NCBI GenBank assembly: GCA_030435675.1
Contig: CM059621.1
Coordinates: forward strand, 15,934,001 to 15,998,000
Source of the DNA: Steinernema hermaphroditum
Taxonomy: Eukaryota > Nematoda > Chromadorea > Rhabditida > Steinernematidae
DNA length: 64,000 bases
Direction of reading: 5' to 3'
The notes beneath the pieces were generated by a model. That model made no database searches and was not told the DNA's origin. It saw only the letters and a list, made by a program, of their open reading frames with translations. Made by a program: the position numbers and the translations under genes. Below, piece by piece: positions 1-9,977 of the stretch; position 1 is the stretch's first letter, and every line of letters begins with the position of its first letter.

Positions 1-156
1 AGAAGAGTTGAGAAAGAGGAAATAAAACTTATACGCTGCCATAGTGGGAGGCGTTTTGTAAATGATAAGGTAGGAGCCAACTACAGATATGAGAAGAAAG
101 ATGGCAGAAGTTACAGTTATGATAACTGCGTAAAGTTCGTAGAAGAGAAGCGCCAT
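1..156 (-). CDS. 7TM serpentine chemoreceptor, N-terminal part (runs off the left edge)
   Basis: The minus strand reads 52 open codons from an ATG at 156 to the window edge. After a short N-terminus comes a hydrophobic helix of about 22 residues (FYELYAVIITVTSAIFLL...), then VGSYLIIYKTPPTM followed by AAYKFYFLF. The pattern TM1, then [I/L]YKTPxTM, then xYKxxLLN is typical of TM1 and the first intracellular loop of nematode Srh/Str/Sri chemoreceptors, which act in the membranes of sensory neuron cilia. The frame stays open upstream of this ATG to a TTTTCAG acceptor near 284, so the true start may lie in that exon or further up. The subfamily cannot be settled from one helix. A pseudogene is possible, since most of the gene is outside the window. 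Confidence 0.5.
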   Translation of the reverse strand, partial: MALLFYELYAVIITVTSAIFLLISVVGSYLIIYKTPPTMAAYKFYFLFLNSS

Positions 157-2690
157 AACTAACAGAGGCTCGTTTGCAATAGTACTGCTGCAATAGGATC
201 GCCTATCAACCAGTCCCTGCGTTTGAAATATGCTAGCTCGGTTGCTGTCCGTTTCATTTAAAATGCATAACAGCAGCTGAAAATAAAGAAACTGGTAAAC
301 AGTCCTCGACCGGCGAACGAGTAGTACTAGAATATGATCTACGTCTCTCTTCTGTGTCTAACATACGCAGATAAAGCAGATGTCTCCAGCGAACTTCACG
401 ACTGTCCTTGATCCCACTGATGAATTTCCATGAAATTACATGATTTCCCAACAGAAACGAATGATAAAAAAGGATAGGTAGATGTCTGATAGGTAAGGCG
501 GAACCTGCACGTGATATTTTCAGCCAAATGAATTGACTATCGCCCACCTCTCTCTTTTGTATCTCACCTCCAAAACAGGAAATTAAGGTTTGGAGGACAC
601 GTCTTGCCGCAATTAGGACCTGTTACTAACACTCGGTAGTGTTTAAAAGGAGCCGCTTGTCACACAGTCTCAAACGCAGTCTCTCTTTTCCATCCACGCG
701 CTATTCCACCCGACTCTCTGGGTTATATTCATCCTTCTGATAAGCTATCGCATTCTGCTGCGTAGCATCTCCTATCCAGTTCCCGTTCAGGCGTCATACG
801 AAATTTGGTATTTGAGACATTGTCTCCGAAATTCCCAAAGCCTTAAGGACCTTTATTGTTTATGTTCTCTCTGCACGTTTACTCTTGAATCTGGATCGCA
901 CTTTTAGTGCAATTTTACGAAGGTCGTTCAACGATGGTGGTCCTTAACAGGTTCGTGGCTCGCATTGAAAACACCATACAGTGGCACAGAAAATGTGCTA
1001 AACATGAAAATATTTGACCCATGTCTCACATAATAAGAGCCGCGATGTCGAAGCGAACACAAAACGTTTCACAAACGTTTTTTTTTTATCTGATTTTTTT
1101 ATCTGCACAAATTGTGTTTTATTATTCATTTTGAGCGTTAGAACGGATCTAAAATCATATTTTTTTATGTTTTCGTCATTTTACATCTTTCACGATTTAC
1201 ACGATTTATCTTCCCGAATCAACGGCTTACACCGTGCAGGACGTCTCATATATGCACAAAGAGGAACGTAGTCACACCGTAGCCGCTGATTTTCTTCTCA
1301 TTTCGGTGGAGCAGACGAATCCGAATAGAATGCAGCGCTCCCATTAGTTTGCGCGGGCATCGAAGTCGTGAAGAGCTGATTCCGGAAGTGGAATAGCGGT
1401 GGAGTAGAGCCAACGGAGCGGAGAGTCATCTTCGGTTCGGCTGGCGGCGCGGACTTCGGAGTTGCAACGCTTCTTCGGCTTCTCTGGCGGCGCGGGTAGA
1501 GTCGGGCGGTCGTGACGGGCTTTTTGGCGAGACGGTGGAACTACGGCTCCCTGGTGTTCCAGGCCTTCTGGGAGCCGGGGCGATCATTGCGCCAACAACG
1601 ACGGCCGAGAACGACCGCTCACTCAACTCATTCGGCTCAGACAGCCTCAGAGAGAGCGAGAGCGAGTGGACGACCCGACCGATCGCTGGGGGCACAAATG
1701 AAAGACCTTACATCTTTCATGAGACGCAAAATAGTCTAACGTGCGAAACTTCTTGTAGCATAGAACTCAATCTTAAAGCTTGCCCTACCTATGAACTTGT
1801 ATGAACATGTGATCGAGCAGGACCGGGAGCAGGTCATCCCATGAAGTCCGATAGATGCCAGATTTCTGATCGAGAATTTGAGGTCTAAGTTCTAGTTCGG
1901 AATCGGAATTCTGAAATGAACTTGAACCGGGTGCATCCGTGGGGCATATCAATGTTGACCATTTATCCCCCCAAAAAGCGTTTTCCATCATCACCGTTCC
2001 ATCCCTAAAAACGCTCTTGCATGAACAGCCCCTCAGCCTCCAAAACATCTTATTTACCATAACATCGTCTTTCCTCATTGGCCATTTCTGTCACTAGTAG
2101 GTGCTAACTTTCCACGCCGATCGATAATCCGGCCTGTATACGATTTTTGTTGCGAGGTTAATATTAATTAATTAATAACTTATGAATTAAGTACTCAATT
2201 ATCCTCAGTATTTATCATTAACCCTAACTAATTACTAACCATTAAGTAATCCTCCTAACTAATCACTAATAAACGCGGCTGCGCGCGAATTCGCACCTTC
2301 TAGGTAATAAAAGCCAAAGTAGCCCTGCATGCGGAAAGGCGACTACTGGCGGTAAACGCACGAAATGATTCCAAACGAGGACTCCACTCCAGACGGATGG
2401 AAACACCATAGCCCTCCGGGCGGCAGGATTGGCGCTCATAAAATAGGCCAAAAATCACTCGAAAACTGTGAAGAAACGCATCTGGACGATCGAAAAATAC
2501 CGTCACATCGACTGAAACGATTTTCACTGCTAGTCATTGCTTTATCAAAATTTTTTTAGCTTTTTCAGAATAAGGTAGTTTCTCTTGGTAAAATACTGCG
2601 TGCACTGAATTTCCTGCTTATTCATATAAAACGAATTTTTTCGTACGTTCTGTGAAAAGTTATGGATGCTTTGACGCGTGGCATCACTTA
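157..2690. other. Intergenic region, no supported gene
   Basis: I see no exon set with matching splice phases here. The stretch 2155-2275 is AT-rich with repeated TAATTA-like runs. The GC-rich stretch 1420-1680 is open in several frames, but none looks like a known protein. A short string near 1540-1570 (GGCTCCCTGGTGTTCCAGGC and the following CTTCTGGGAG) recurs in altered form near 18690-18715, so part of it belongs to a dispersed repeat. Confidence 0.5.
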
Positions 2691-2722
2691 CACCGTGACA
2701 GTATTTCAGCTACTTTCAAATT

Positions 2723-2875
2723 ATGTCATACTCCAACGTAATTCTCGCAATCATCTGCATCGTCTTTGTAACCATCATGGCTGTGGTTCCCTTGAGCATG
2801 GCTTGCGAACGACACTGTCGAAGACACAAAGTGGTACCGGTGGACGCCTCTGCTCCAGAGTTCATCGTCGTGTGA
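2723..2875 (+). CDS. 50-residue single-pass membrane or secreted microprotein
   Basis: The ATG at 2723 lies 13 bases after a TATTTCAG acceptor ending at 2709, so the mRNA is probably trans-spliced or has an upstream leader exon. The protein is MSYSN, then a strongly hydrophobic helix (residues 6-26, VILAIICIVFVTIMAVVPLSM), then ACERHCRRHKVV and a short tail ending in FIVV. The helix followed by Cys, His and Arg residues fits a signal anchor with a small basic domain. An AATAAA poly(A) signal lies at 2947-2952, 72 bases past the stop, which supports a real transcription unit. I recognise no family. Confidence 0.5.
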   Translation: MSYSNVILAIICIVFVTIMAVVPLSMACERHCRRHKVVPVDASAPEFIVV

Positions 2876-3041
2876 GCAAAAGAAATGCTGTGCACTGCCC
2901 TCTGCCGTCTTGCCATGTTCATGTACTATTTTGATTTTTGCGTTGCAATAAAGCTTTCCCCTCAAATACGATTAAAGTCTGACGAAACAATTCCCCCCTT
3001 AAAACGGCTGTAGCGACGATCTCTCCGCTAGCGTTCTGACC

Positions 3042-3173
3042 ATGGAGAATGTAGTTGACGAGAAGGAGTCGTTCGAGGAGGACGACTTCCCTTTACGAAT
3101 GGGATCAAAGGGGACTGACGGAAGACCTCCGACCATTCCTCCTGCAACAAGAAGGAAAGTAGTAGGGACCTGA
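3042..3173 (+). CDS. Possible small ORF or exon, 43 residues
   Basis: This is a short open frame (MENVVDEKESFEEDDFPLRM..., ending RRKVVGT). It has an acidic first half and a basic, proline-containing end. The frame is open from 3003. No acceptor or poly(A) signal ties it to a gene. It could be a terminal exon or chance. Confidence 0.2.
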   Translation: MENVVDEKESFEEDDFPLRMGSKGTDGRPPTIPPATRRKVVGT

Positions 3174-3363
3174 CAGTGGAAGTATCTTTTGAGAATTTAT
3201 TTTGATTTTTTATGGATAATCTGTAAACACTGATTATCGAAATGAATCTTTAGATTCGTAAAGCATCAAGAAGACCGTTGAGAGCGCCGAGTCCCTGGTT
3301 CCGAGGTTAGCGCCGGCAGCCACTAAACGGAGACGGTCAGAAGGGATCTCAGGAAATGGGGAC

Positions 3364-4062
3364 TTACGTGGCAAGAAGGGCGCCCACGAGTTGAAGAATG
3401 AATCCGACAACGGAAAGGAGGTTGCCGAGAACGGATGCGATGCCTCCGAGGGTGGAGTTGAGGCCGGAGTTGGCGCCACCCAAGCCGAGTTCGTTCAGAA
3501 GGTTGTTGAGGAGGTTGCTGTCGTTGGAAGAAGAAGAGGGAGAGCTTTTACTTCCGGAGGGAATCGAAGAAAGGCTTCCCACGATCCCTCCAAAGGATTT
3601 CACGTCAATTTCCCTTATGACACGCCGTGATTGAGGTCGAAGGGATTCAGACTGAAGCAGTTTTGCAACGCATCGCGATATGTGAAAAGTGATCATTATT
3701 CCTAGACATGTCTACAGAAAAAAAACCAAACAATTTTAGACAGTAACTGGTTGTTTGGCCGCTTATGTACGAAATTTGTCTATCAAGGCTAATGACTTAG
3801 CTTTACTTTGGCTGTTATTTCAAATGGTTAAACCGCAGTTCCCCAAAGTTCGTCCACCGCCAGATAGGACGAAATGGAACTTTGCCTAAAAGATACTCAC
3901 GATTGATTTCTCCTTCCTCACAGCATCGAATACGCTCCAATGGCCCCGACGACCACGTGGAAGCCGAATAGGTACGGGAGGACGCGTCTGCACGCCTTCA
4001 CTCCTGATGAATTCTATGTAGCTCGTGATTTTCGGATACTTCTCGTGCTTGCGTTGAAGAAG
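3364..4062 (-). CDS. Two 3' exons of an uncharacterised gene with a Leu/Gly/Ser-rich C-terminus
   Basis: Exon 4062-3901 (54 codons: LLQRKHEKYPKITSYIEFIR...) lies between a TTCATTTCAG acceptor and a GTGAGT donor. Exon 3651-3364 starts after GCTTCAG and continues in the same phase (SESLRPQSRRVIREIDVKSF...). It ends in a low-complexity Ser stretch followed by LLNNLLNELGLGG and a hydrophobic tail, IASVLGNLLSVVGFILQLVG. The reading ends at TAA 3366-3364. That TAA lies inside a GTAAGT at 3368, so one more 3' exon is possible. No start codon is seen upstream, where the mariner at 4165 begins, so the 5' end is missing or displaced. The product could be a secreted Gly/Leu-rich protein. No family is recognised. 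Confidence 0.45.
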
Positions 4063-4164
4063 CTGAAATGAAGGGAAGTAGACTCACTGTATATACTCGA
4101 CCGATCTACATGTCTACGCACATGCAAATAGACTCAGACAGACAGTCGTGTTGCAGACAGACAG

Positions 4165-5383
4165 TACAGGGTGCGCCAGATAAACTGCAACATAAAGAAA
4201 TCAATGTAACTCGCTGTGGTCTTTTGCAAATACGACACTTTTATATGCAAAATGAAGCTACGCTACTCCCAAATAAGCAAATGGAAAATGATTTGTCGGG
4301 AGGTTCTGATTTCGTTAAGATGCATGCCTAAACATACATCCGATTCACACTCCCGACCGCCGCGGGTCTGAATTCTGTTTTCTGCCTTTAGAGCTGCCCT
4401 AAGTGAATTCAATGTAGCGCATCGTGAAGAACTGACACTTATACACAAGAAACACCAAACAAAAAAATGGAGGGGATTCAGATCCGGCAAAAGTGGTGAC
4501 CAATAAGATCTACCCCCCACCTTAGGCAAATTGGTCCGAAGCAGGTCCAGAGTTGTTTTCGCGCTGTGTGCCGGTGCGCCGTCCCACTGATAGGTCCACG
4601 CGATTTCTCTGCCCTTATCGGCCACCCACGGTTTCACCAAGCCTTCTAGAATCTTCATAAATTCCGGCCCGGATCATCAAACTCTTCGAATTCTGGGTCT
4701 TTTCGGCTCTGACGGTACGCGGACATCCCTTGGGAAGCCATTGCCGATGATTCTGGTGATTGTGCACCGGTTCGGCGGTGCATCACCACTCATCCGTGAA
4801 CAGAATTCGGTCGAGTTCCGGATCTGTGGCGCTGGCCCTCATCAATAGATATTTTTTGGGGTCTTGTCTTTTTTCTTGTAGTGTTAGGACTTGTTCTTTC
4901 GAATTCTTCTAAGGAAAAGTCTTCAGATCTTCGATCAATATTCGCCGTCACGTCTTCTTGAGATTCCGTACTCTTTAGTGAACTTTATTGAGCTTCGGAC
5001 CGAATTCCACTTGAACTTCTTTAGGATGGCTTCTCGAACAGCTGAAGTTCGTGCTGCTTGCTTTCTGCCTTTCTTGGCCTTCATCTTGGTCTGTTCTATG
5101 TCCCCGTAGCGATCAACGACTCACTTTACCTCATACCGCTCGAATACAAGGGCGTTTACGATACCCGGATTCGAGATTCTGAGCTTATGCATCAGAACTA
5201 TGGAAAATCGATCTTAAAGCGCTGAGATTTTTTCAGTGAACAACATCGAAATCACAGCTAATAACAGATGTTCCAGGCTAAAATAGGACGGGGAACGCGA
5301 ATATGATGATCATTCTTAATGTAACTCTCTCAAATCAACTTAAATCAATGAATCAAAAATGTTGCACTTTATCTGGCGCACCG
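4165..5383 (-). mobile_element. Mariner-like DNA transposon, inactive
   Basis: Matching terminal inverted repeats lie at 4171-4193 (GTGCGCCAGATAAACTGCAA...) and 5359-5381; over 23 bases they differ at one position. A TA followed by CAGG precedes the left end (4165), as in mariners that insert at TA. The right end has lost that outer part. The minus strand between them carries the remains of a transposase. Length (1.2 kb) and structure fit one autonomous-size copy. A fragment of the same family lies at 51318-51640. Confidence 0.85.
4263..5110 (-). pseudogene. Mariner-type transposase, broken by stops
   Basis: On the minus strand, 5110-4890 encodes a helix-turn-helix N-terminus (VVDRYGDIEQTKMK..., then KFTKEYGISRR). 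It then runs into stops near 4940. The catalytic part starts near 4840: ILFTDEW holds the first Asp and is followed at once by a stop. Then NHQN, WLPKGCP, the second Asp in YQWDGAPAHSA, and the third in SPLLPDLNPL. Spacing between the last two Asp is close to the 34 residues of mariner transposases. Several stops and frame changes mean the enzyme cannot be made. The block past the third Asp (after FFVW) has also decayed. Confidence 0.8.
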
Positions 5384-6130
5384 CAGACAACTGCTGCAGA
5401 CACCAGGCCAATAACGACGAGATCCGCCGGCTCTATTATCAAACAGTTGCCGGAATTGTTGTGGGATTTCGACTGCCCCCCTTGAGATTTGAACCGTCCC
5501 CTGTGGGATTTCAACCGTCTCCTCTGGGATTTCGACCGTCCCCCTGGGATTTCAACCGTCCCCTTGAGATTTCAACCGTATTACGTATTTTTGCGGTTTT
5601 GCGGTGGAAGGAGCTTTGCCGGAATGGGGAAAGCGTTGTCGGTAGTTTTTTTGGCATAAAGCCGTTTCAACCGTCCCCCTTGGGATTTGGATCGTCCCCT
5701 TGTGGGATCTGGACCGTCCCCTTGTGGGATTTCGACCGTCCCCCTTGAGATTTGAACCGTCCCCTTGTGGGATTTCGACCGTCCCCCTGGGATTTCAACC
5801 GTCCCCTTGAAATATCAGCCGTATTACGAATTTTTGCGGTTTTGTCAGAAATTTATGAACAGAACAAAGTACGACGTTAATAATATGTACAGATGCGATT
5901 CATTAGTGAGTCAAACATTATATTACGATTTTTTGCGGTTTTTCTTGGGGAGCGGAATGTTTCATACTTGTCTTGGTCGGAGCTCCCTTTGGGACTGAGT
6001 TTGAACTGAGGGACGAGGAGGCGACGGTGGCGATTGCGATTGCGATTGCGAAGATGGCGAATGGGCTCGGGCAGACAACGGCTGATTTCGGGAGGATGAC
6101 TGCTGGGAGGACGAGGATAAGGGAGCATGA
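5384..6130. repeat. Minisatellite of about 20-22 bp units (5456-5835) and flanks
   Basis: From about 5456 to 5835 the sequence is a degenerate tandem array built on CCGTCCCCTTGTGGGATTTC-like units with variants (TTGAGATTTGAAC, CCTGGGATTTCAAC). It is broken by a 60-70 base insert holding TTTTTGCGGTTTTG, which recurs near 5835 and 5930. A short stretch at 5427-5460 (CTATTATCAAACAGTTGCCG) recurs on the other strand at 6170-6205 within a coding-like block. Related units reappear at 50085-50215. No gene is supported. Confidence 0.75.
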
Positions 6131-6132
6131 GA

Positions 6133-7270
6133 TCATTCTGACAACAGCGCAGTTTCTGTGTCGGAATCTTCTGTCTCCATTCCGGCAACTGTTTGATAAT
6201 AGCGCCGATCCGCCCACGAGGGAACGTTTCCCGGAAGGTACAAAATTAACCACAGCGTGTAGAACAACACAATAGATGATTTTATTAAATTAACAAGTAT
6301 GCGACGTCAGAGCGTTTCACAATTGCGATCTTTAAACACAACATTACAAAAGATAGCCGAACGCAATGGCATACAACGGAGAAAAATAACAAAGACCAAT
6401 CACATCGTACAGCGGCCAGTTCTTGACCATTTGCCCTACAGGTTGAGCAAAGTATGCCAGAAGTAAAAATACCGGGATGTAAAATAAATAAAACCTTGAA
6501 TGCACCGTCGTAAGTTCCACCGCACGGCGACCCCACCTTCGGTTTACGAGAATGCAGTACATCAAATCAGTGAGATAATAAGGAAGAAGAAAATAAATCC
6601 ACGGAGAGTCGACGAAGATCGGAATTGGATCGTCCCACATCACGTGCGGCTGTCTTTCCCATAGGTCAAACAGCCAACAAAGAGCGTCTCCTCCGCGGAC
6701 GGTCTACGCATTTTGGAGAATTTCGGGATCGAGTGAGTCGAACGGAACCCTTCGAAGTCTGATAGGGATATCGAAAGGTGGAATGACGTCGCAGTCGATG
6801 GTGTCCAGGAACACCTTCCCTGGAAGCCCGTCTCGAGGCAGCAGGGCCAGAAGGTCCTCGGGATATGCGTCCAGTTTTGCGATATTAATGACGACTTTGC
6901 GGCACGAAGTCATTAGCCGGAAGACCTTTCCTATTTCCTGAAGAAAAGAGGCGCGATGCTGACGGACGCCTTCTTCCAAACCCTTGTTCTTCCGGGGGTC
7001 GATCATCTTCACAGAGAGGGAGAGAGTTTCGATGTTGGCGGCGTCACCGGGAATGAAGGTCCAGGAAGATCTTGGCGCGCGGTTAAAGACAGAGAACATC
7101 CGAGAAAATCGATTGTGTTTGCGCATAGGACGCCTCTCCATGGAGTACTCTACGAGATCGGAGCCTTTCACGAAAGCGATCGTGACGGCGCCTTCAAAGC
7201 GAGAAGCCAAGGCGATCTTCGTCGACTCCAGCCACGAGCTTTCCAACATGGAGAGACTTTGGAGCGACTC
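6133..7270 (-). pseudogene. Multi-pass membrane protein locus, broken (three coding-like blocks)
   Basis: Block 1 (7270-6707) is an open frame of about 190 codons (YCVTYESLQSLSMLESSW..., ending RVPFDSLDPEILQNA), stopped by TAG 6706-6704. Block 2 follows in the same frame (TVRGGDALCWLFDLWERQPH...). It has an ATG at 6640 (MWDDPIPIFVDSPWIYFLLP...) and three to four hydrophobic helices, and ends with TAA at 6344. Block 3 (6306-6133) is a further TM segment and acidic tail (IVLFYTLWLILYLPGNVPSW..., ending TALLSE). I see no acceptor joining block 2 to block 3. The helix layout with WDDPI..DSPW slightly recalls EXPERA/TMEM97 proteins, which is tentative. Possible readings are one decaying gene, two genes head to tail, or unusual splicing over the TAG (a weak GCGTAG acceptor is there). 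An AATAAA occurs on the minus strand near 6287. Confidence 0.45.
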
Positions 7271-7409
7271 GTAGGTGACGCAGTAACATAATCCTAATTA
7301 TGTTGAACTTCCTGACATTTGTGTTTAAGTAAACTCTACCTTATTTGCTAATATACTAACATAAATCTAAAATACATCATGCGTGGAAAGCACTCTCATA
7401 GGATTACAT

Positions 7410-7990
7410 GACAGGAGCGCCGCATAAAAAGAGCGCCGTAAAAAGAGCGCCGAAAAAAGACCGCCGCATAGAAAGACCGCCGATGATGAGGATAATGCCG
7501 AATAAAGCGCACAAACGGATGGATCGATTATATTTGGACCTCTTTAACACATTTGTGAAATAAAGTATTTCGCTGTAAGGCACACGCTGTTTTGGCCTCT
7601 CCAACGCGCTGATATTCTTTACGTCTGGACATGACTGCACAACTGCCAGGCTCGCATTAAATCAACAGGCGTTGTCCTATTGCCAAGCCTAAGCCATGCC
7701 GGGGTTTGCCGAAGCCGCGACGGGCTCTTCAAACACGGCGGTCTTTTTGCGGCGGTGTCTTTTTACGGCGCTCTTTTTGCGGCGCTCTTTCTATGCGGCG
7801 GTCATTTTGCGGTGCTCTTTTTTTCAGCGCTCTTTTTGCGGCGCTCTTTTTATGCGGCGCTCTTTTTGCGGCGCTCTTTTTATGCGGCGCTCTTTTTGCG
7901 ACGCTCTTTTTTCGGCGCTCTTTTTATGCGGCGCTCTTTTTGCGACGCTCTTTTTTCGGCGGTCATTATAAAAGCGCTCTTTTTCGGCGT
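7410..7990. repeat. Foldback-like element made of 15-16 bp GC-rich units
   Basis: The right arm (7737-7985) is an array of GCGGCGCTCTTTTT units with spacer variants (TATGCGGC, TGCGACGCTC, CATTTTGCGG). The left arm (7418-7480) carries the same unit in inverted orientation (GAGCGCCGCATAAAAAGAGC...). Between them lie 250 bases of unrelated sequence. The inverted arms plus an internal array resemble foldback transposons. The long open frames here (7706-8269 and two others) come from the repeat and are not genes. Confidence 0.7.
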
Positions 7991-8280
7991 TATTGTCACC
8001 ACACCCTCTCACAGCACAAAGAGCAACAGAAAGGAAAAATCAAACGATCCAAAGGAAAAATAAAGTCGAAAGGAACACATAGAAACGGCGGACCACCCAC
8101 TGTGTTCCGCCCAACCGGTACGGTACGCTGGCAAATGGAAGATTGCCGCTCTCGTGCGTCTCTTTCTGGGATATGTCTGCAGACATTTCACTCGTCTCGT
8201 CTCGCATATTGTTTTGCATGGATTAGTCGCTTCTTGTTGCCATTCCGAGTTGACACATTTCTAACGTAGCTTTGTTTCAG

Positions 8281-8877
8281 ATTGAGAAGTCTCGAAGCTC
8301 CATAACGCATTCCGGTTTCGGGCAGCAGTTTCTCCCGCGACATCCGCTAATCGCCTTCGAGCCCTATCCAGAGGGAGTGCATCCCTGCTAATGCTGTTCC
8401 TGGCCGCTCCTGCGCTCGTGGTATTTCTCATAATATCTACTAAATGTCACCTGGTTCTGGTTTCTGTTGTTCGTCTCTGCGTATTTCACGTACGCTCTCC
8501 GACGCCCAGTTCCCAGTAATGACGAAGAAGACGACTTCTGCGACGTAAGGAAGTTGTCAGCCAAGTAGAGTGTTGGCGATATTTTCCACTACCACGACAA
8601 AAGCATCGACAGTTGTAAAGAAGCAGCCGAAGCACTAGATTAATGCAAAGCGGTTTTCAAATACAACGGTAGCGCCATTTCCGCTGTCGAAGCTCGTTTG
8701 CGCCACGAATTGAGGCTTGCTGAAGAAAGCAGTATGAAGTTGGCGGCTATCAAACAAGATCAAGATCTTGAAGATGAGTTCTTGAAGATTTGAACGATCG
8801 ATAAAGCTATGGAATTTTTGAGCAAATGAGGAGCACTGGGAAGGGAAGGTCTAAAACTGTCAGTGAAGCGCGGATGA
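8281..8877 (+). pseudogene. Coding-like remnant in one frame, broken by about seven stops
   Basis: After a TTTGTTTCAG acceptor at 8280 one frame reads IEKSRSSITHSGFGQQFLPR... to a stop at 8392. In the same frame follow a hydrophobic stretch (TWFWFLLFVSAYFTYAL), an acidic stretch (PSNDEEDDFCDVRKLSAK) and helical charged segments (SVGDIFHYHDKSIDSCKEA, then YNGSAISAVEARLRHELRLA, EESSMKLAAIKQDQDLEDEF). In-frame stops (TAA, TAA, TAG, TAA and three TGA) separate these pieces, but I needed no frameshift. The family is not recognised. It is probably a decayed gene. The first 36 codons could instead be the last exon of an unseen gene. Confidence 0.4.
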
Positions 8878-8994
8878 CTGCACTATAATGTCTAAATGGA
8901 AAATATGAGACACGACAGCAGACAGTAACAGGCCTTAAAAGAGAGCTACGCGGCACGACGGGTTTAGTCTGCTCATCGGACTCTTGACGGAAAG

Positions 8995-9937
8995 ATGGGC
9001 GAGGCAGCGAAGGAAGGGACCCTCGAGATCGACATCCCCATGGAGGAGGGTGAGCCCCTTGGAGCGACTCCCAACGACAAGCTGATCATCACGAAGGTGC
9101 AGGCCGGCACTCTGTCCGAAGGAAAGCTGAGAGTAAGTCGACGCGCTCCGTGGATGCTCATCTGCTACTTCTCTGTTTCAGGTTGGCGATCAGATCCTGA
9201 AAATCAACAATACTGTTATCCAGGACACCAACCACTTCTTCAAGCTGCTCCGTTATGCCCCGCCAAATGCACATCTTCTAATCAGTCGGGACTCGAAGCG
9301 AGCGGAAGAACTCGAGGCGAGAGTGCACATCCCCGCGGAGCGCGCTAAGCTGATCCAGCGTCGCGATGGATTCATCTACCAACTCGTCAAGATCGAATGG
9401 AAACCCGGCGGACCGAAGCTCGGTCTTGGAATCAAGCACTACCAGAATCGAGTGCTCGTCTCTCGTTCGGATCCTGGATCGCTGGTCGCCTCACAACTCC
9501 GTCTTGGAGATCACATCATCGATATTGACGGAAAGCCTGTGACGGACAAGGATGTGGCCCGTGAACTTTTCTTGAAGGCCTTGCAGACAGCGGGATTCGT
9601 CACTTCGGTTATCGAGCGACCAGAATCTTTGGAAGCGAAGCACTGGGTGCAGACCGCTCTTGCTGCGACGGCTGCCCAGCCGCCGTCAGTTCACATGAAC
9701 TCGGACGTGAGGGAGATCGCCGCTCGTGAACGCCAGCGTCTGAAGTCTAAAAACGAGCAGGTACATCTAGAGCCAGTAAGAGAGTATTCAAGTGTGTGCT
9801 TCTTTCAGCCGAAGAAAGCCAGTATCATGGGACGTCCGACGGCTCCTCGTAAGGTCACCGTCATGGATAAGGCCATCAACGAACATGTCATTGCCAGTGA
9901 CAACGAGGGAAAGGCGCTCCGCCCAGTGCGCAAGTGA
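8995..9937 (+). CDS. Two-PDZ-domain protein, SMZ-like
   Basis: Exons 8995-9132, 9182-9760 and 9809-9937 encode 281 residues; donors are GTAAGT and GTACAT, acceptors GTTTCAG and TTTCAG, and phases agree. The first PDZ (about residues 10-95) has [20 protein letters not shown], then [17 protein letters not shown]. The second (about 118-195) has [20 protein letters not shown] and [19 protein letters not shown]. The last 40 residues are basic ([15 protein letters not shown]). Short nematode proteins with two PDZ domains of this form include SMZ-1 and SMZ-2, chromatin-associated proteins of male meiosis; the link is from memory of the family, not an alignment. An AATAAA lies at 9972-9977. Exons are more GC-rich than the surroundings, as for a highly expressed gene. 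Confidence 0.75.
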
Positions 9938-9977
9938 TCTAAATGTGATCCAAGGTTGCAATGCGTTGTGAAATAAA

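Noticed and set aside
4891..5109. Plus-strand frame of 72 codons
   Set aside because: Antisense of the mariner transposase N-terminus.
7680..8269. Open frames of 90-190 codons rich in ALF/RRSF repeats
   Set aside because: They are translations of a short-unit minisatellite, open in all three frames.
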